Assembly: GCA_016187405.1 (NCBI GenBank)
Contig: JACPJS010000011.1
Span: forward strand, 1 to 35,860
From: Candidatus Aenigmatarchaeota archaeon
GTDB taxonomy: Archaea > Aenigmatarchaeota > Aenigmatarchaeia > CG10238-14 > SCSR01
DNA length: 35,860 nucleotides
Direction of reading: 5' to 3'
Position 1 is the stretch's first letter. The number at the start of each line of letters is the position of its first letter. The notes below the pieces were generated by a model that was not told the origin of the DNA, searched no databases, and saw only the letters and a program-made list of their open reading frames with translations. The position numbers were made by a program, and so were the translations under genes. Of this stretch, positions 7,851 through 16,320 are shown in pieces.

Positions 7851-8477
7851 ATGAAAGTCTTAAAAATTAATCCAAATAGACCAGAGGAAAAACTATTGAA
7901 GCTGGCCTCTCATATTCTCAAAAACGATGGACTGGTTGTATATCCAACTGATACATTATACGGTCTCGGCGCGAATGCACTAAGCAAGGAAGCAATTAAG
8001 AAAGTATACAAAGTAAAAGGAAGGGATTTTAAGAATCCATTATCAATCTCATTCTATTCAATTGATCATGCAAAAAAATATGTTCATTTCAATTCCACTG
8101 CTATGAAACTCGCTAAGAAATTCTTGCCAGGTCCATTGACAATAGTCCTCCCTATGAAATTCAACTTTCCAAGTCAGCTGACACACGGTTCTGGTAAAGT
8201 AGGAATACGAATACCTGACAATAAGATTATCCTTGATTTGATAAAGATTGCAGGATTTCCAATAACGTCAACGAGTGCAAACATATCTGGTGCAATAGAG
8301 TGTTCTACAGCAGAACAGGCTGCAAATCAAATTGGTAAAAAGGTGGGTTTGATTTTGGATGGTGGTAGATGTAAAATTAAAAAGCCGTCTACAGTAGTCG
8401 AGATTCTAGATGAAAAAATAATTGTTTTGAGGGAAGGCGCCATAAAAACAAAGACAATTCTGAAAGTGGGCCCGTAG
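7851..8477 (+). CDS. sua5: Sua5/YrdC threonylcarbamoyl-AMP synthase
   Basis: A 208-aa YrdC-domain protein that makes threonylcarbamoyl-AMP from threonine, bicarbonate and ATP, the first step of tRNA t6A37 modification. Signatures: VVYPTDTLYGLGANAL near the N-terminus, the KVKGRDFKNPL substrate-binding segment, and ITSTSANISG. It has only the YrdC domain, without the extra Sua5 C-terminal domain. I start at 7851 because earlier in-frame codons lie inside LysRS; the product then begins MKVLKINP. The stop TAG lies within the 3' end of the convergent tRNA-Arg (11-base overlap). Confidence 0.93.
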   Translation: MKVLKINPNRPEEKLLKLASHILKNDGLVVYPTDTLYGLGANALSKEAIKKVYKVKGRDFKNPLSISFYSIDHAKKYVHFNSTAMKLAKKFLPGPLTIVLPMKFNFPSQLTHGSGKVGIRIPDNKIILDLIKIAGFPITSTSANISGAIECSTAEQAANQIGKKVGLILDGGRCKIKKPSTVVEILDEKIIVLREGAIKTKTILKVGP

Positions 8478-8540
8478 GGATTTGAACCCTAATTAGAAGC
8501 TCCGCAAGCTCCCGTCCTATCCAAGTTAGACTACAAGCCC
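8467..8540 (-). tRNA. tRNA-Arg (anticodon GCG)
   Basis: A 74-base cloverleaf. The acceptor GGGCTTG pairs with CGGGCCC, with two G-T pairs, discriminator A. The anticodon loop TTGCGGA gives GCG. The T arm is TAGGG-TTCAAAT-CCCTA. No intron. Its 5' end is six bases from the stop of the upstream hydrolase, so it may be made from that transcript. Confidence 0.92.
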
Positions 8541-8546
8541 TTACAA

Positions 8547-9113
8547 TTAATTTTTATCCGATAACTTTAATACAGCTTCTAAAACCGCCGGAACTTCTTG
8601 TCCATCAAAATGTTCTTTATTATGTTCTATAATAATTTCTGAACCGAGTTTATTTTTGAAATCATCTTGATTATCTAAAGGAACGAATGGGTCGTTGTCC
8701 GAAAAAATTGCAATACTTTTATTAAAATGTTTACTAACCTTTTTCAAATCAATCGGTGTTTCAAGCCAGTGCATTTCAGTTTCCTTTTCATCAGGATCGT
8801 CTATGCCTGTAAGTCTTTTAAAGAATCCCGCAACAAATACAACCCCACCTACTTTTATATCATCAGGCAGTTGTTCAAGATATCTTGCAATGGTTTGGCA
8901 TCCTATACTATGTCCAATAAAATAAGTTTCTTCATCCAAGTTCCCTACTGTTTCTGCAAGTGATGTGACCCAGTTTTGAATCCGTGGTTTATCTGTTTCT
9001 GGTAATTTTGGTACTTTAACATCAAACCCCTTATTTTCAAGTTCATTCTTGAGCCAAGGGTACCATACAGCATCTGGGTTACTAGCCCACATATGAACGA
9101 TAATGGCTCTCAT
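8547..9113 (-). CDS. RBBP9/YdeN-type serine hydrolase
   Basis: A 188-aa alpha/beta hydrolase of the RBBP9/YdeN family. The nucleophile elbow is GHSIG (serine near residue 69). The acid is in DNDPFVP and the histidine in the C-terminal HFDG motif. MRAIIVHMWASNP at the start is the typical first strand and oxyanion region. The substrate is unknown; family members act as esterases or aminopeptidase-like enzymes. It is divergent from the zinc-ribbon/aEF1-beta pair and followed at once by tRNA-Arg. Confidence 0.88.
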   Translation of the reverse strand: MRAIIVHMWASNPDAVWYPWLKNELENKGFDVKVPKLPETDKPRIQNWVTSLAETVGNLDEETYFIGHSIGCQTIARYLEQLPDDIKVGGVVFVAGFFKRLTGIDDPDEKETEMHWLETPIDLKKVSKHFNKSIAIFSDNDPFVPLDNQDDFKNKLGSEIIIEHNKEHFDGQEVPAVLEAVLKLSDKN

Positions 9114-9166
9114 ATGATAAAATTCAATTTTATAAACTTAATAATCAAATCTTGAGAAGGTCAAAA

Positions 9167-9334
9167 ATGGATAAATTACAGTGTACGACATGCAATACAA
9201 ACGTGCTTGCTAGGAAGAATTTTGTTAGATTCAAGTGTCCGAAATGCGGTGAAGTGGAAATCATACGCTGTTCGACATGCAAGAATCTAGGGATAAAATA
9301 TACTTGTTCTGGATGCAATTTCGAAGGGCCTTAA
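9167..9334 (+). CDS. Zinc-ribbon RNA-binding protein (HVO_2753/COG2888 type)
   Basis: A 55-aa protein with four cysteine pairs: CTTC, CPKC, CSTC and CSGC, ending CNFEGP. This is the two-zinc-ribbon protein found beside aEF1-beta in many archaea; an RNA- or translation-related role is assumed. I use the ATG at 9167, preceded by GAGAAGG; an earlier TTG at 9152 is less likely. The stop overlaps the next start as TAATG, so the pair is translationally coupled. Confidence 0.88.
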   Translation: MDKLQCTTCNTNVLARKNFVRFKCPKCGEVEIIRCSTCKNLGIKYTCSGCNFEGP

Positions 9335-9591
9335 TGTCAGAAGTAATTGTCACTTTCAAAGTCATGCCGACTGGCGTGGAAGTTGATTTATCAAAACTAG
9401 AGAATGACATACGTCAAAAAATTAGTCCTCAAAGAGTTACACAGGAACCTGTCGCGTTTGGTCTTGTTGCATTAATTGTAACCACACTTGTCGATGACGC
9501 AGAAGGCACTCTGGAAAAAGTTGAATCTGCATTACGCTCAATAGAAAATGTAAACGAAGTCGAAGTCACTGAAATGACAAGATCAATCTAA
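9334..9591 (+). CDS. ef1b: Translation elongation factor 1-beta
   Basis: An 85-aa aEF1-beta, the nucleotide exchange factor that reloads EF-1alpha with GTP. Characteristic segments are VTFKVMPTGVEVDL, then VAFGLVALIVTTLVDDAEG and the C-terminal SIENVNEVEVTEMTR. Length is normal for the archaeal form. The start at 9334 follows TAATG overlap with the zinc-ribbon gene. The stop shares four bases with the convergent DUF655 gene. Confidence 0.93.
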   Translation: MSEVIVTFKVMPTGVEVDLSKLENDIRQKISPQRVTQEPVAFGLVALIVTTLVDDAEGTLEKVESALRSIENVNEVEVTEMTRSI

Positions 9592-10136
9592 AGTGGCGCG
9601 CCTACGAATATCTGGTGCCCGTCTTTCTCTTTCAATTCTTCCATTATTCTTTTGATGATCATCTTCTTCGGTTCTGTCATCATGTCGATACGTGATTTCA
9701 AATCCTCGAAACTCTCGAATGATTTCTTCCTTCTTTCGCTGATTATCTGCCACATGTGTCTCTTACCGATTCCTGGCAAAAGTTCCAGTGAATGCATTCT
9801 TGTCGTCAATGATCCAGCGGTGTTGAAAAAGTTCACAAATCTCTTCTCATCGTTTGAAACAATGCTATTCACAACTTCCTCCAACATATCCTTCGCGTAA
9901 CTGGTCAATTCAGAATATCTTATCTTCGTTCTGATGTACTTTACCTCTTCTCTCTTGCTATCCCCGACATAAATCCTGTCCCTGGTCTTTACTGTAGACC
10001 CTTCCTTTATCACAACTTCAAGCAAACTGAAAAATTTGTCTCCCAATCCCTGTGCCAATGGTTCTGCTCTTCTATCCGAAGACTTTCCTGATGAAAGAAA
10101 ATCCAATACTATTATATATTCGTCTTTTGTTGACAT
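9588..10136 (-). CDS. DUF655 family (COG1491) nucleic-acid-binding protein
   Basis: A 182-aa protein of the archaeal DUF655/COG1491 family. The N-terminal half has an OB-like region (DEYIIVLDFL, RDRIYVG). The C-terminal half carries a helix-hairpin-helix element around LELLPGIGKRHMWQIISERRKKSFESFEDL. Precise function is unknown; the family sits with rpoF, rpl21e and pus10 in many archaea, as here. It ends the minus-strand information-processing operon, 11 bases after rpoF. Confidence 0.9.
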   Translation of the reverse strand: MSTKDEYIIVLDFLSSGKSSDRRAEPLAQGLGDKFFSLLEVVIKEGSTVKTRDRIYVGDSKREEVKYIRTKIRYSELTSYAKDMLEEVVNSIVSNDEKRFVNFFNTAGSLTTRMHSLELLPGIGKRHMWQIISERRKKSFESFEDLKSRIDMMTEPKKMIIKRIMEELKEKDGHQIFVGAPL

Positions 10137-10147
10137 TTGATCACCGG

Positions 10148-10474
10148 TTAGAAGTGTTTCTTAACAGTCTTTATTATCTGGTCAATCTCTTCGTCTGTAA
10201 GTGAAGAATATTCCTTGCCTAGAACGGCTCTCAAATCGTCCTTGTCTTCTGGGAGAAAATTAACAATATTCATCACATGTCTGTCTCGTAGCTTCTCAAT
10301 CTTCCTCAAATCCTCTGTCAATGTCGTTGCCTTTGCCAAATCAATCTTTACAAATCTCTTCAGAACATCCAAGCTATTCTTTTGCTCGAATTTCAACTCT
10401 CCCTTCTTTTCCTTCTCTTCTAGTATCTCTTTTGCCTTGGCATTTGAGATTAATTCTTCGATCATTACTTCCAT
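10148..10474 (-). CDS. rpoF: RNA polymerase subunit Rpo4 (RpoF)
   Basis: A 108-aa Rpb4-like stalk subunit of archaeal RNA polymerase, which pairs with Rpo7. The C-terminal HRDC-like region is visible as VMNIVNFLPEDKDDLRAVLG, then LTDEEIDQIIKTV. The protein may begin at residue 1 or at Met4; both have a purine-rich stretch upstream. The setting between rpl21e and DUF655 is the standard archaeal order. Confidence 0.92.
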   Translation of the reverse strand: MEVMIEELISNAKAKEILEEKEKKGELKFEQKNSLDVLKRFVKIDLAKATTLTEDLRKIEKLRDRHVMNIVNFLPEDKDDLRAVLGKEYSSLTDEEIDQIIKTVKKHF

Positions 10475-10527
10475 AAAATCCTTACAAATAGTTAATCATA
10501 GGTCTATTTAAAATATTCAGAAAGGTC

Positions 10528-10812
10528 CTAATTTGACTTTATGTGTTCTGGTCTGGCGATTATTTTTTTGGTGCTATTGCCCACTTTAACCGCTATAATG
10601 TAGCTATTGCCTCTCTTGCCGATAATGTCACCAGTCAGTCCCTTGAACTTTGAATATGGCATTCCTTTTTGGCTCGAAGGTTCTTGATCTATAGCCACTT
10701 TCTGACCTATCTCAAAAGATTTCAAGAATTTAGTTATTGTTGGTCTATAGCCCGGCTTTTGTGTGAGCTTCTTTCTACTCTTTACTTTTGAACCATGAGA
10801 TTTTCTTACCAT
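10528..10812 (-). CDS. rpl21e: Ribosomal protein L21e
   Basis: A 94-aa large-subunit protein. Typical elements: a basic N-terminus (MVRKSHGSKVKSRKKLT), IGQKVAIDQEPS, the G-x-P-x-x-x-F-K-G-L-T-G stretch, and a C-terminus with IIARPEHIK. Length matches the archaeal family. It lies four bases after pus10 and upstream of rpoF. Confidence 0.95.
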   Translation of the reverse strand: MVRKSHGSKVKSRKKLTQKPGYRPTITKFLKSFEIGQKVAIDQEPSSQKGMPYSKFKGLTGDIIGKRGNSYIIAVKVGNSTKKIIARPEHIKSN

Positions 10813-10816
10813 TTTA

Positions 10817-12085
10817 TCACGAATGTATTTTTAATACATCTAACTGTAAGCTTTTAACTTTATTCTTTATCATGTCGCTTATGTTAGGCTGTGTCTTTCC
10901 ACCATCACCGTTAATCAGCTCTTTGATGTACAGTCCTGCCTCGGATCTTATCGTAAACTTGACACGCCTCTTCCCAGATACAACATACGATATTCCCTTC
11001 ACTAACCTCTTCCTTGTCAGTTTCGCGCGTCTGTGCTCGACTCTTGTAGGGGTCTTTTGCAATATAGGTATTTTTACCAATCCTTTGACAAGTTTCAAAA
11101 GTTTCTTGTCAACATCTTTCTCAAACTCTATATCTATAAAATAAGTCTTCTCATATCTATCACTCTTCAATTTTATTATCAATGGTCTTCCGTCACCGAC
11201 AAGTTTCAATCCTTTGACCTTTACCTTTTTGGATTTGTTAATTTCCTTTTCCAGTTTTTTCAAATCAAGTTTCCTTTTTTCAGGTTTGATTAACTCTACA
11301 ACGAAAGGCCTGAATCCAAGATTCCTTGCATCTATATCTTCCCTACCCGCTGCATGCAAAGCACTTTCCTTACTCCCGGCAGCTTTCAACAATGGTTTGT
11401 CAATAATCTCCTGTACGGAAGTCTTGTATAATTTCCCTTCACCACCACATACAGTACATCCCTTCCCATTACAATTCCTACAAGTCCACTTGGTTTGTGG
11501 TATTCCTCTAGCCAGTTTTTGATATCCACCTGAAATGTATACGCTTCTCAATTGCAATCTTGTAGTATCAGTGTTATTGTCAACGACTATTGTGACATCT
11601 GGTATCTTCAAGTCAAAATGTTTTCCTGTTATTTTCTCTATAGCTTTTCCCAATTCCCTGTTCATTTCCGATTTAATTGTTTCTGAAAACTCTATTCCCA
11701 ACCTTTCCTGTAATTTCTCTTCATCGTTCAACATCTCGTGAGACGGTACAGATCCAACAAGAAAGGTATTGAATTCTATTTTGTCGAGCTTTTTTGAAAT
11801 CGATTTTGACAATTCGTTTATTTTCTCGCTAAAAAAATTTTTACACAATTTACATTTTTGTTGTTTCGATTCGAGTTTTATATTCCTAAATTTCATCCCA
11901 TGAAAGTTTGATGGGTCTAAATCCAATTTTTCACCAGAATCCAAAAGTAGAGCAGCATAAGTTCTCAATACGTTCCCTCTCTGCTTGTTGTCGAAACCAG
12001 AAAGCAAGTTACCCACAGTTCTTCCAGCACAATTGTCGCACATTGGTTCTTTGAAAACTTCCCTGACCAATTCTTCCATCTTCAT
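10817..12085 (-). CDS. pus10: tRNA pseudouridine synthase Pus10
   Basis: A 422-aa Pus10, which makes pseudouridine 54/55 in the T loop of archaeal tRNAs. The N-terminal THUMP-containing half has zinc-ligand cysteines (CDNCAGR at 16-22; CKLC near 77-80). A further zinc cluster, CRNCNGKGCTVCGGEG, lies near 203-218. The catalytic part follows with GREDIDARNLGFRPFVVEL, including the catalytic Asp. The C-terminus has LYIKELINGDGGKTQP. The start overlaps the srp54 stop as ATGA. Confidence 0.93.
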   Translation of the reverse strand: MKMEELVREVFKEPMCDNCAGRTVGNLLSGFDNKQRGNVLRTYAALLLDSGEKLDLDPSNFHGMKFRNIKLESKQQKCKLCKNFFSEKINELSKSISKKLDKIEFNTFLVGSVPSHEMLNDEEKLQERLGIEFSETIKSEMNRELGKAIEKITGKHFDLKIPDVTIVVDNNTDTTRLQLRSVYISGGYQKLARGIPQTKWTCRNCNGKGCTVCGGEGKLYKTSVQEIIDKPLLKAAGSKESALHAAGREDIDARNLGFRPFVVELIKPEKRKLDLKKLEKEINKSKKVKVKGLKLVGDGRPLIIKLKSDRYEKTYFIDIEFEKDVDKKLLKLVKGLVKIPILQKTPTRVEHRRAKLTRKRLVKGISYVVSGKRRVKFTIRSEAGLYIKELINGDGGKTQPNISDMIKNKVKSLQLDVLKIHS

Positions 12086-13410
12086 ATTTTCATCCCGAAC
12101 TGTTGTGCCAATTTCTTGAACTCTCCTCTTTGCAACCCTTTCATTCCACCAAGTTGTTTCATCATCTTCTTTGTTTGATTATATTGGTTTAATAGTTCAC
12201 GTACCTCGTTTTCAGTTCTACCAGAACCTTTGGAGATTCTTTTTATCCTGTCCTGTGTTATCGAATCTGGATTTTCCCTTTCATTCTTTGTCATGGAACG
12301 AATAATTATTTTGTATGCTTTCATTTTCTCTTCCTGTTTCTTCAACAAGTCTTCTGGTATCTTAGCCATTCCCATTCCAGGTATCATTCCAACCACCTGC
12401 TGCAACGGTCCCATCTTATCCAAACTTTCAATCTGTTCAATGAAATCTTGCAGTGTAAACTTACCTTCAACAATTCTTTCTACGGATTCTTTTTTAATAT
12501 CAGATTCTTTGAGTTTTTCCAATAATGTCTCCATATCACCCAGTCCCAACAAGCGTGAGACGAATCTTTCTGGGTTGTACAATTCAAAATTCTCTAGCTT
12601 TTCCCCAGTACCAATGAATTTTACTTTAGCTCCAGTCACCGATGCTGCAGCAATTGCACCACCTGCTTTAGCAGTACCGTCCATTTTAGTAATGATAACT
12701 CCATTCACACCGACAAGTTTGTGGAACTCTTCTGCCTGTGTCTTTGCAATCTTTCCAAGATCTGCTGGTATGACCAAAAGGACCTCATCAGGATTTATTA
12801 TTTCAGATAATTTTTTCAATTCATCAGCAAGTTCTTTGTCAAGAGCATTTCTACCCGCGGTATCGAAAATTATCACATCATAGTCCTTGTATTTTTCCAA
12901 TGCGGTCTTTGCAACTGAATAAGGCTCAGTCGCTTTCAGGTCAACATAAACTGATACACCGATTTGTTTTCCAATCTGTTGCAACTGTTGCGGTGCAGCC
13001 GGCCTGTGATAATCCAATCCGACTAGTGCAGGTTTCAATCCCTGTTTCAGAAAATATCTTCCAAGCTTTCCTATTGTAGTAGTCTTACCAGAACCAAACA
13101 GACCAACACTCATTATTCTTTTCTTTCCAGACATGTCGTGTGATTTTTCACCCAAAAGTTTCACAAGTTCGTCATAAATGACTTTCAACACATGTTCTTT
13201 CAAAGTAAGACCAGATGGGATTTTTTCATCAAAACATTTTCTTTTAATGTCATTGATCAGCTTGTCTGTCAATTGTATGTCAACATCAGACTCCAAAAGA
13301 ATTTTCTTAAGATCAACCAAGGTTTCTTCAATGGCTTTCTTGTCCAAAGCAGTACCAGTAGAAATCTTCCTAATTAAATTTCCCAAACCTTTTGATAAAT
13401 TATCAAACAT
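12082..13410 (-). CDS. srp54: Signal recognition particle GTPase SRP54
   Basis: A 442-aa SRP54, which binds signal sequences and 7S RNA and docks with FtsY for co-translational membrane targeting. The N domain is residues 1-95. The G domain has GLFGSGKTTTIGKL (P loop 106-110), DTAGR and TKMDG. The M domain runs from about 300, with FTLQDFIEQIESLDKMGPLQQVVGMIPGM and a methionine-rich C-terminus. Length is normal. Its start is adjacent to the ftsY stop, so both partners come from one operon. Confidence 0.96.
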   Translation of the reverse strand: MFDNLSKGLGNLIRKISTGTALDKKAIEETLVDLKKILLESDVDIQLTDKLINDIKRKCFDEKIPSGLTLKEHVLKVIYDELVKLLGEKSHDMSGKKRIMSVGLFGSGKTTTIGKLGRYFLKQGLKPALVGLDYHRPAAPQQLQQIGKQIGVSVYVDLKATEPYSVAKTALEKYKDYDVIIFDTAGRNALDKELADELKKLSEIINPDEVLLVIPADLGKIAKTQAEEFHKLVGVNGVIITKMDGTAKAGGAIAAASVTGAKVKFIGTGEKLENFELYNPERFVSRLLGLGDMETLLEKLKESDIKKESVERIVEGKFTLQDFIEQIESLDKMGPLQQVVGMIPGMGMAKIPEDLLKKQEEKMKAYKIIIRSMTKNERENPDSITQDRIKRISKGSGRTENEVRELLNQYNQTKKMMKQLGGMKGLQRGEFKKLAQQFGMKI

Positions 13411-14739
13411 CTACACACCGACTAAATTATCAACAAATTCCTTTGCATTAAAACTTATCATTTTATCATATTCCTGTCCGTTGCACAGGAACAATATAGG
13501 TTTCTTTATCTCATGTGTAACTGAAAGAATTGACCCGCCTTTCTCATTCACATCAACTTTAGTGAAAATGACAGCATCAACACCGATTTCATTGAATACT
13601 CTTGCTTGGAGTAGTGCGTCGTTTCCAGTCATTGAATCAATAACCAATACCTTCAAGTCAGGTTTGTTCACACGTATTATTTTTTTCATCTCATCCAGCA
13701 AATCCTTGTTTGTGTGGATTCTTCCCGCACTGTCTGCAAGGACAAAATGTTTGCCTTTGGCTTTTGCATGTTCTATTGCGTCATAAACAACAGCAGCAGG
13801 ATCAGCACCATAATCATGCTTTATCACATCTATACCAATCCTGTTTCCGTGCTCTTCCAACTGTTCGAGACTTGCAGCTCTGAATGTATCTGCGGCCGCG
13901 AATACACATGAATAATTTTTATCCTTTAGCCAACTGCCAACTTTTGCAAGTGTTGTAGTCTTTCCCGCGCCATTGAATCCAATGAACAGTATTGTATATG
14001 GTTTCTTTGATTTCACAGTCTCTTCCAAATCTACATATGGAACATTCAACACGTCCATCAAGCTCCTTTTCATAACGTCTATAACGAATTTCCTAACTTC
14101 GCTTCTCTTCACTTCAGAATTCAATAGACTATCCTTCAAATCATTCTTGACTTTAATAGCAACTTCATACGCAACATCAGATTCTATCAATCCATTCTCC
14201 AATTCATTCAACAGTGGGGCGATATCTTCTTCAGTCAACTTCTTTTCAGTGATTCTCTTGATTACTTTTTTGAAAAGCGAAATCTTTTCTTGTTTTGGAA
14301 CTTGTTTTATTTCTTCTTCCAATTTCTTGATTTCTTCCTTTGCAAAAGTTTCGATTACCGGAGGTTTTGTTTTAGGTATGATTTCTATCTTTTCTTCTGT
14401 GAATATTTTTTCAATTTCCTTTTCTACGGTCTCGATTTTTTGCACTTCAGTTTTTTCTACACTAGATTCAGGCAGTATTTCAATTTTCTCTTCTACAAAA
14501 ATTTCCTCAATTGGTTTTTCAACATTGATTTCTTCAATTTTTGGTTCTTCGATTTTAGTTTCCTGTTCAACGAATTCTTCTACACCGATCTTTTCGATCT
14601 CTTCAATGACTTTTTCTGGTTCCTTTTCAATTTTCTCTTCAATCTTTTCTATCTGCTCTTCAAACCTTTCCTCATCCTCTTTTTTTTTCGAAATATTTTC
14701 GATTACATTAGAGATTTTTTTCTTTAGGAATCCAAACAT
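13411..14739 (-). CDS. ftsY: SRP receptor FtsY with long charged N-terminal region
   Basis: A 442-aa SRP receptor GTPase. Residues about 20-150 are almost entirely Glu, Lys and Ile, with a repeated unit of the form IF-V/T-EEKIEI-L/I-P (near 80-90 and 112-122). This is the acidic A region, here unusually long for an archaeon. The NG domain follows from about 152, with P loop GFNGAGKTTT (254-263), DTFRAASLEQL, DSAGR and TKVD. The operon continues without a gap into srp54 and starts from pfdA four bases upstream. Confidence 0.95.
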   Translation of the reverse strand: MFGFLKKKISNVIENISKKKEDEERFEEQIEKIEEKIEKEPEKVIEEIEKIGVEEFVEQETKIEEPKIEEINVEKPIEEIFVEEKIEILPESSVEKTEVQKIETVEKEIEKIFTEEKIEIIPKTKPPVIETFAKEEIKKLEEEIKQVPKQEKISLFKKVIKRITEKKLTEEDIAPLLNELENGLIESDVAYEVAIKVKNDLKDSLLNSEVKRSEVRKFVIDVMKRSLMDVLNVPYVDLEETVKSKKPYTILFIGFNGAGKTTTLAKVGSWLKDKNYSCVFAAADTFRAASLEQLEEHGNRIGIDVIKHDYGADPAAVVYDAIEHAKAKGKHFVLADSAGRIHTNKDLLDEMKKIIRVNKPDLKVLVIDSMTGNDALLQARVFNEIGVDAVIFTKVDVNEKGGSILSVTHEIKKPILFLCNGQEYDKMISFNAKEFVDNLVGV

Positions 14740-14743
14740 CTAA

Positions 14744-15160
14744 TCAACCTTTGTTTCCTTTTTTCATCAATTCGTTCAATTCAGGAGCCATCTTGTTTAA
14801 CATTTCTGTAATTTGTTCGATATTATTTTGAGTTTCTTTCGACAATCTTTCGAGTTCTTCTCTTCTTTTAGTTAGAATTTGTTTTCCTTCTTCCAGAGAT
14901 TTTTCAACAACTATTCCCGCGCCGATTTCGATTAACAATTTGTTGTTACCATCCAACTTGCCATTCGCATAAACTTCACTTCCCATCTTGAAAAGTATAT
15001 TGTCACTGTTTTTTTCAATGTTTTCCAATGCAGAAATCGTAGATACAACTTCCATAAACTTTTCACTGACCAATTCTCTTTCTCTTGCAGCCGATTCCAG
15101 TCTGCTCTCTAGCATTCTGTACATCAGCATTTTTTCCTGTGCTTCTTCTTCGTTTTCCAT
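14744..15160 (-). CDS. pfdA: Prefoldin alpha subunit
   Basis: A 138-aa prefoldin alpha subunit, part of the jellyfish-shaped hexamer that passes unfolded proteins to the thermosome. Two long coiled coils (about 5-50 and 90-135) flank a short hairpin region containing NILFKMGSEVYANGKL and LLIEIGAGIVVEKSLEEG, the family's signature. The conserved archaeal order pfdA-ftsY-srp54 is kept, but the ribosomal LX gene often seen just before pfdA is absent; tRNA-Leu takes its place. Confidence 0.93.
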   Translation of the reverse strand: MENEEEAQEKMLMYRMLESRLESAARERELVSEKFMEVVSTISALENIEKNSDNILFKMGSEVYANGKLDGNNKLLIEIGAGIVVEKSLEEGKQILTKRREELERLSKETQNNIEQITEMLNKMAPELNELMKKGNKG

Positions 15161-15173
15161 AATATCGTTTTGA

Positions 15174-15291
15174 TGCGGGGAGAGAGATTTGAACTCCCGT
15201 ACCCACTAAGGGACCGCGTATCTTATTTCATCTTTTTTCAAAGCTCAATAACTTGAGCGCGGCGCAATTGACCAGACTATGCGACCCCCGC
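15174..15291 (-). tRNA. tRNA-Leu (CAA) with 32-base intron
   Basis: A class II tRNA with acceptor GCGGGGG/TCCCCGC, discriminator A, a Leu-like D arm, and a long variable arm with CCC/GGG. The T arm is GGGAG-TTCAAAT-CTCTC. The anticodon stem is CCGCG/CGCGG. The loop holds 39 bases, so 32 are intron. The exon loop is CTCAAG plus A, giving anticodon CAA and an intron at 37/38. The BHB is relaxed, with one mismatch in the central helix (CTCA against TAAG). Mature length 86. Confidence 0.9.
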
Positions 15292-15338
15292 GTAGTAGAT
15301 AATATCTAAATTAAGTATAAAAACCTTGTATAAAATAG

Positions 15339-15794
15339 ATGAAGAAAGTACCAGTGCCATTCATAATTACACTTCTTGTCATACCTGTGATGCTGGCTAT
15401 ATTATTCATATTGAAATTGGTTCCTACAGAAACGACATATAAGACTGTCAGGATAGGAAATACCACTATAAGGGCAGAAGTTGCAGACACATTACAAAAA
15501 CAAACTGAAGGCTTGATTGGCAGAAATTCATTGTCATCCAATAATGGGATGCTATTCATTTTCAACACAGAAAATTATCCAGGAATCTGGATGTTCAACA
15601 TGAGTTTTCCCATCGATATAATTTGGATCAACAAGGACATGAAAATAACAGATATTGTTCAAGATGCTAAACCATGCATGTTGAATTGTACGACATATCT
15701 CCCATCAGAAAAATCTCTTTATGTTCTTGAAGTGAATTCTGGATTTACAACAAAGAATAAAATCAAAGTAGGAAATACAGTTTCGATATCTTAA
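15339..15794 (+). CDS. Membrane-anchored DUF192 protein
   Basis: A 151-aa protein with one N-terminal membrane helix (residues about 7-28), then a DUF192 domain facing outward. Family signatures are QTEGLIGRNSLSSNNGMLFIF and WMFNMSFPIDIIWINKDMKI, ending with VLEVNSGFTTKNKIKVGN. DUF192 has a known fold but no firm role. The start is uncertain by a few residues. The stop shares TTAA with the convergent coiled-coil gene. Confidence 0.9.
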   Translation: MKKVPVPFIITLLVIPVMLAILFILKLVPTETTYKTVRIGNTTIRAEVADTLQKQTEGLIGRNSLSSNNGMLFIFNTENYPGIWMFNMSFPIDIIWINKDMKITDIVQDAKPCMLNCTTYLPSEKSLYVLEVNSGFTTKNKIKVGNTVSIS

Positions 15795-16273
15795 ACCATC
15801 TTTCCGAGTTCGGATCTCAACTGTTCAATCTGTCCTCTCAATTCGGAAACAGTCGCATCGATGCTTCTAATATCCTGCTGTTCCGCTGAAGTATCTGATG
15901 GTGAATGGAACCCTGCAGGTCTCAACAATTCGTTATCAAGATTTATCAATTTTTCATCCATTCTCCTGACAATATCACTCACAATAGAATATGTCTGGTC
16001 TCGCGCTTTTTCTATCTGATCCAACGTGTCAAGAGAGTTCTTTACAACAATCAAAGATGTTTTCAACGATCCAATCGTGCTCAATATCTGTCGATATCTT
16101 TCAATCTTTACAAACAAGGGAGCAACTGTTGGTTTTTCATCTCTCATCATTTTAGGTTGTTCTACAGGCTTTGGTGGTTCTGGCAGCATTGGTATTTGGT
16201 CCAATGACGATAAAGACGGCAAATCTTTTGGCATGCTTCTAGAATCGTCTTTTTTTCTGTTGAAAAACTGCAT
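15791..16273 (-). CDS. Hypothetical coiled-coil protein
   Basis: A 160-aa cytoplasmic protein that I do not recognise. Residues 1-50 are disordered and proline-rich (MLPEPPKPVEQPK). Residues 55-110 and 125-158 are helical with heptad patterns (LKTSLIVVKNSLDTLDQIEKA; ISELRGQIEQLRSELGKM-like end), interrupted by a short PSDTSAEQQ hinge. The shape suggests a coiled-coil scaffold or oligomerising factor. It lies downstream of tRNA-Gly on the same strand. Confidence 0.75.
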   Translation of the reverse strand: MQFFNRKKDDSRSMPKDLPSLSSLDQIPMLPEPPKPVEQPKMMRDEKPTVAPLFVKIERYRQILSTIGSLKTSLIVVKNSLDTLDQIEKARDQTYSIVSDIVRRMDEKLINLDNELLRPAGFHSPSDTSAEQQDIRSIDATVSELRGQIEQLRSELGKMV

Positions 16274-16320
16274 CGTATCTTATTCTATTTCGCTTGGCTA
16301 CAATATTAAGGTTTTGGTTG

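Noticed and set aside
12230-12883. 217-aa plus-strand open frame antisense to srp54
   Set aside because: srp54 is unmistakable on the minus strand; the antisense frame is a by-product of its codon use.
13973-14743. 256-aa plus-strand open frame antisense to ftsY
   Set aside because: Its Ser/Phe/Ile-rich product mirrors the Glu/Lys-rich A region of FtsY on the other strand; no start signal and no family.
15174-15291. Two half tRNA genes (split tRNA) instead of an intron in tRNA-Leu
   Set aside because: Both halves are adjacent, in order and on one strand, and the 32-base insert sits at the canonical 37/38 site.
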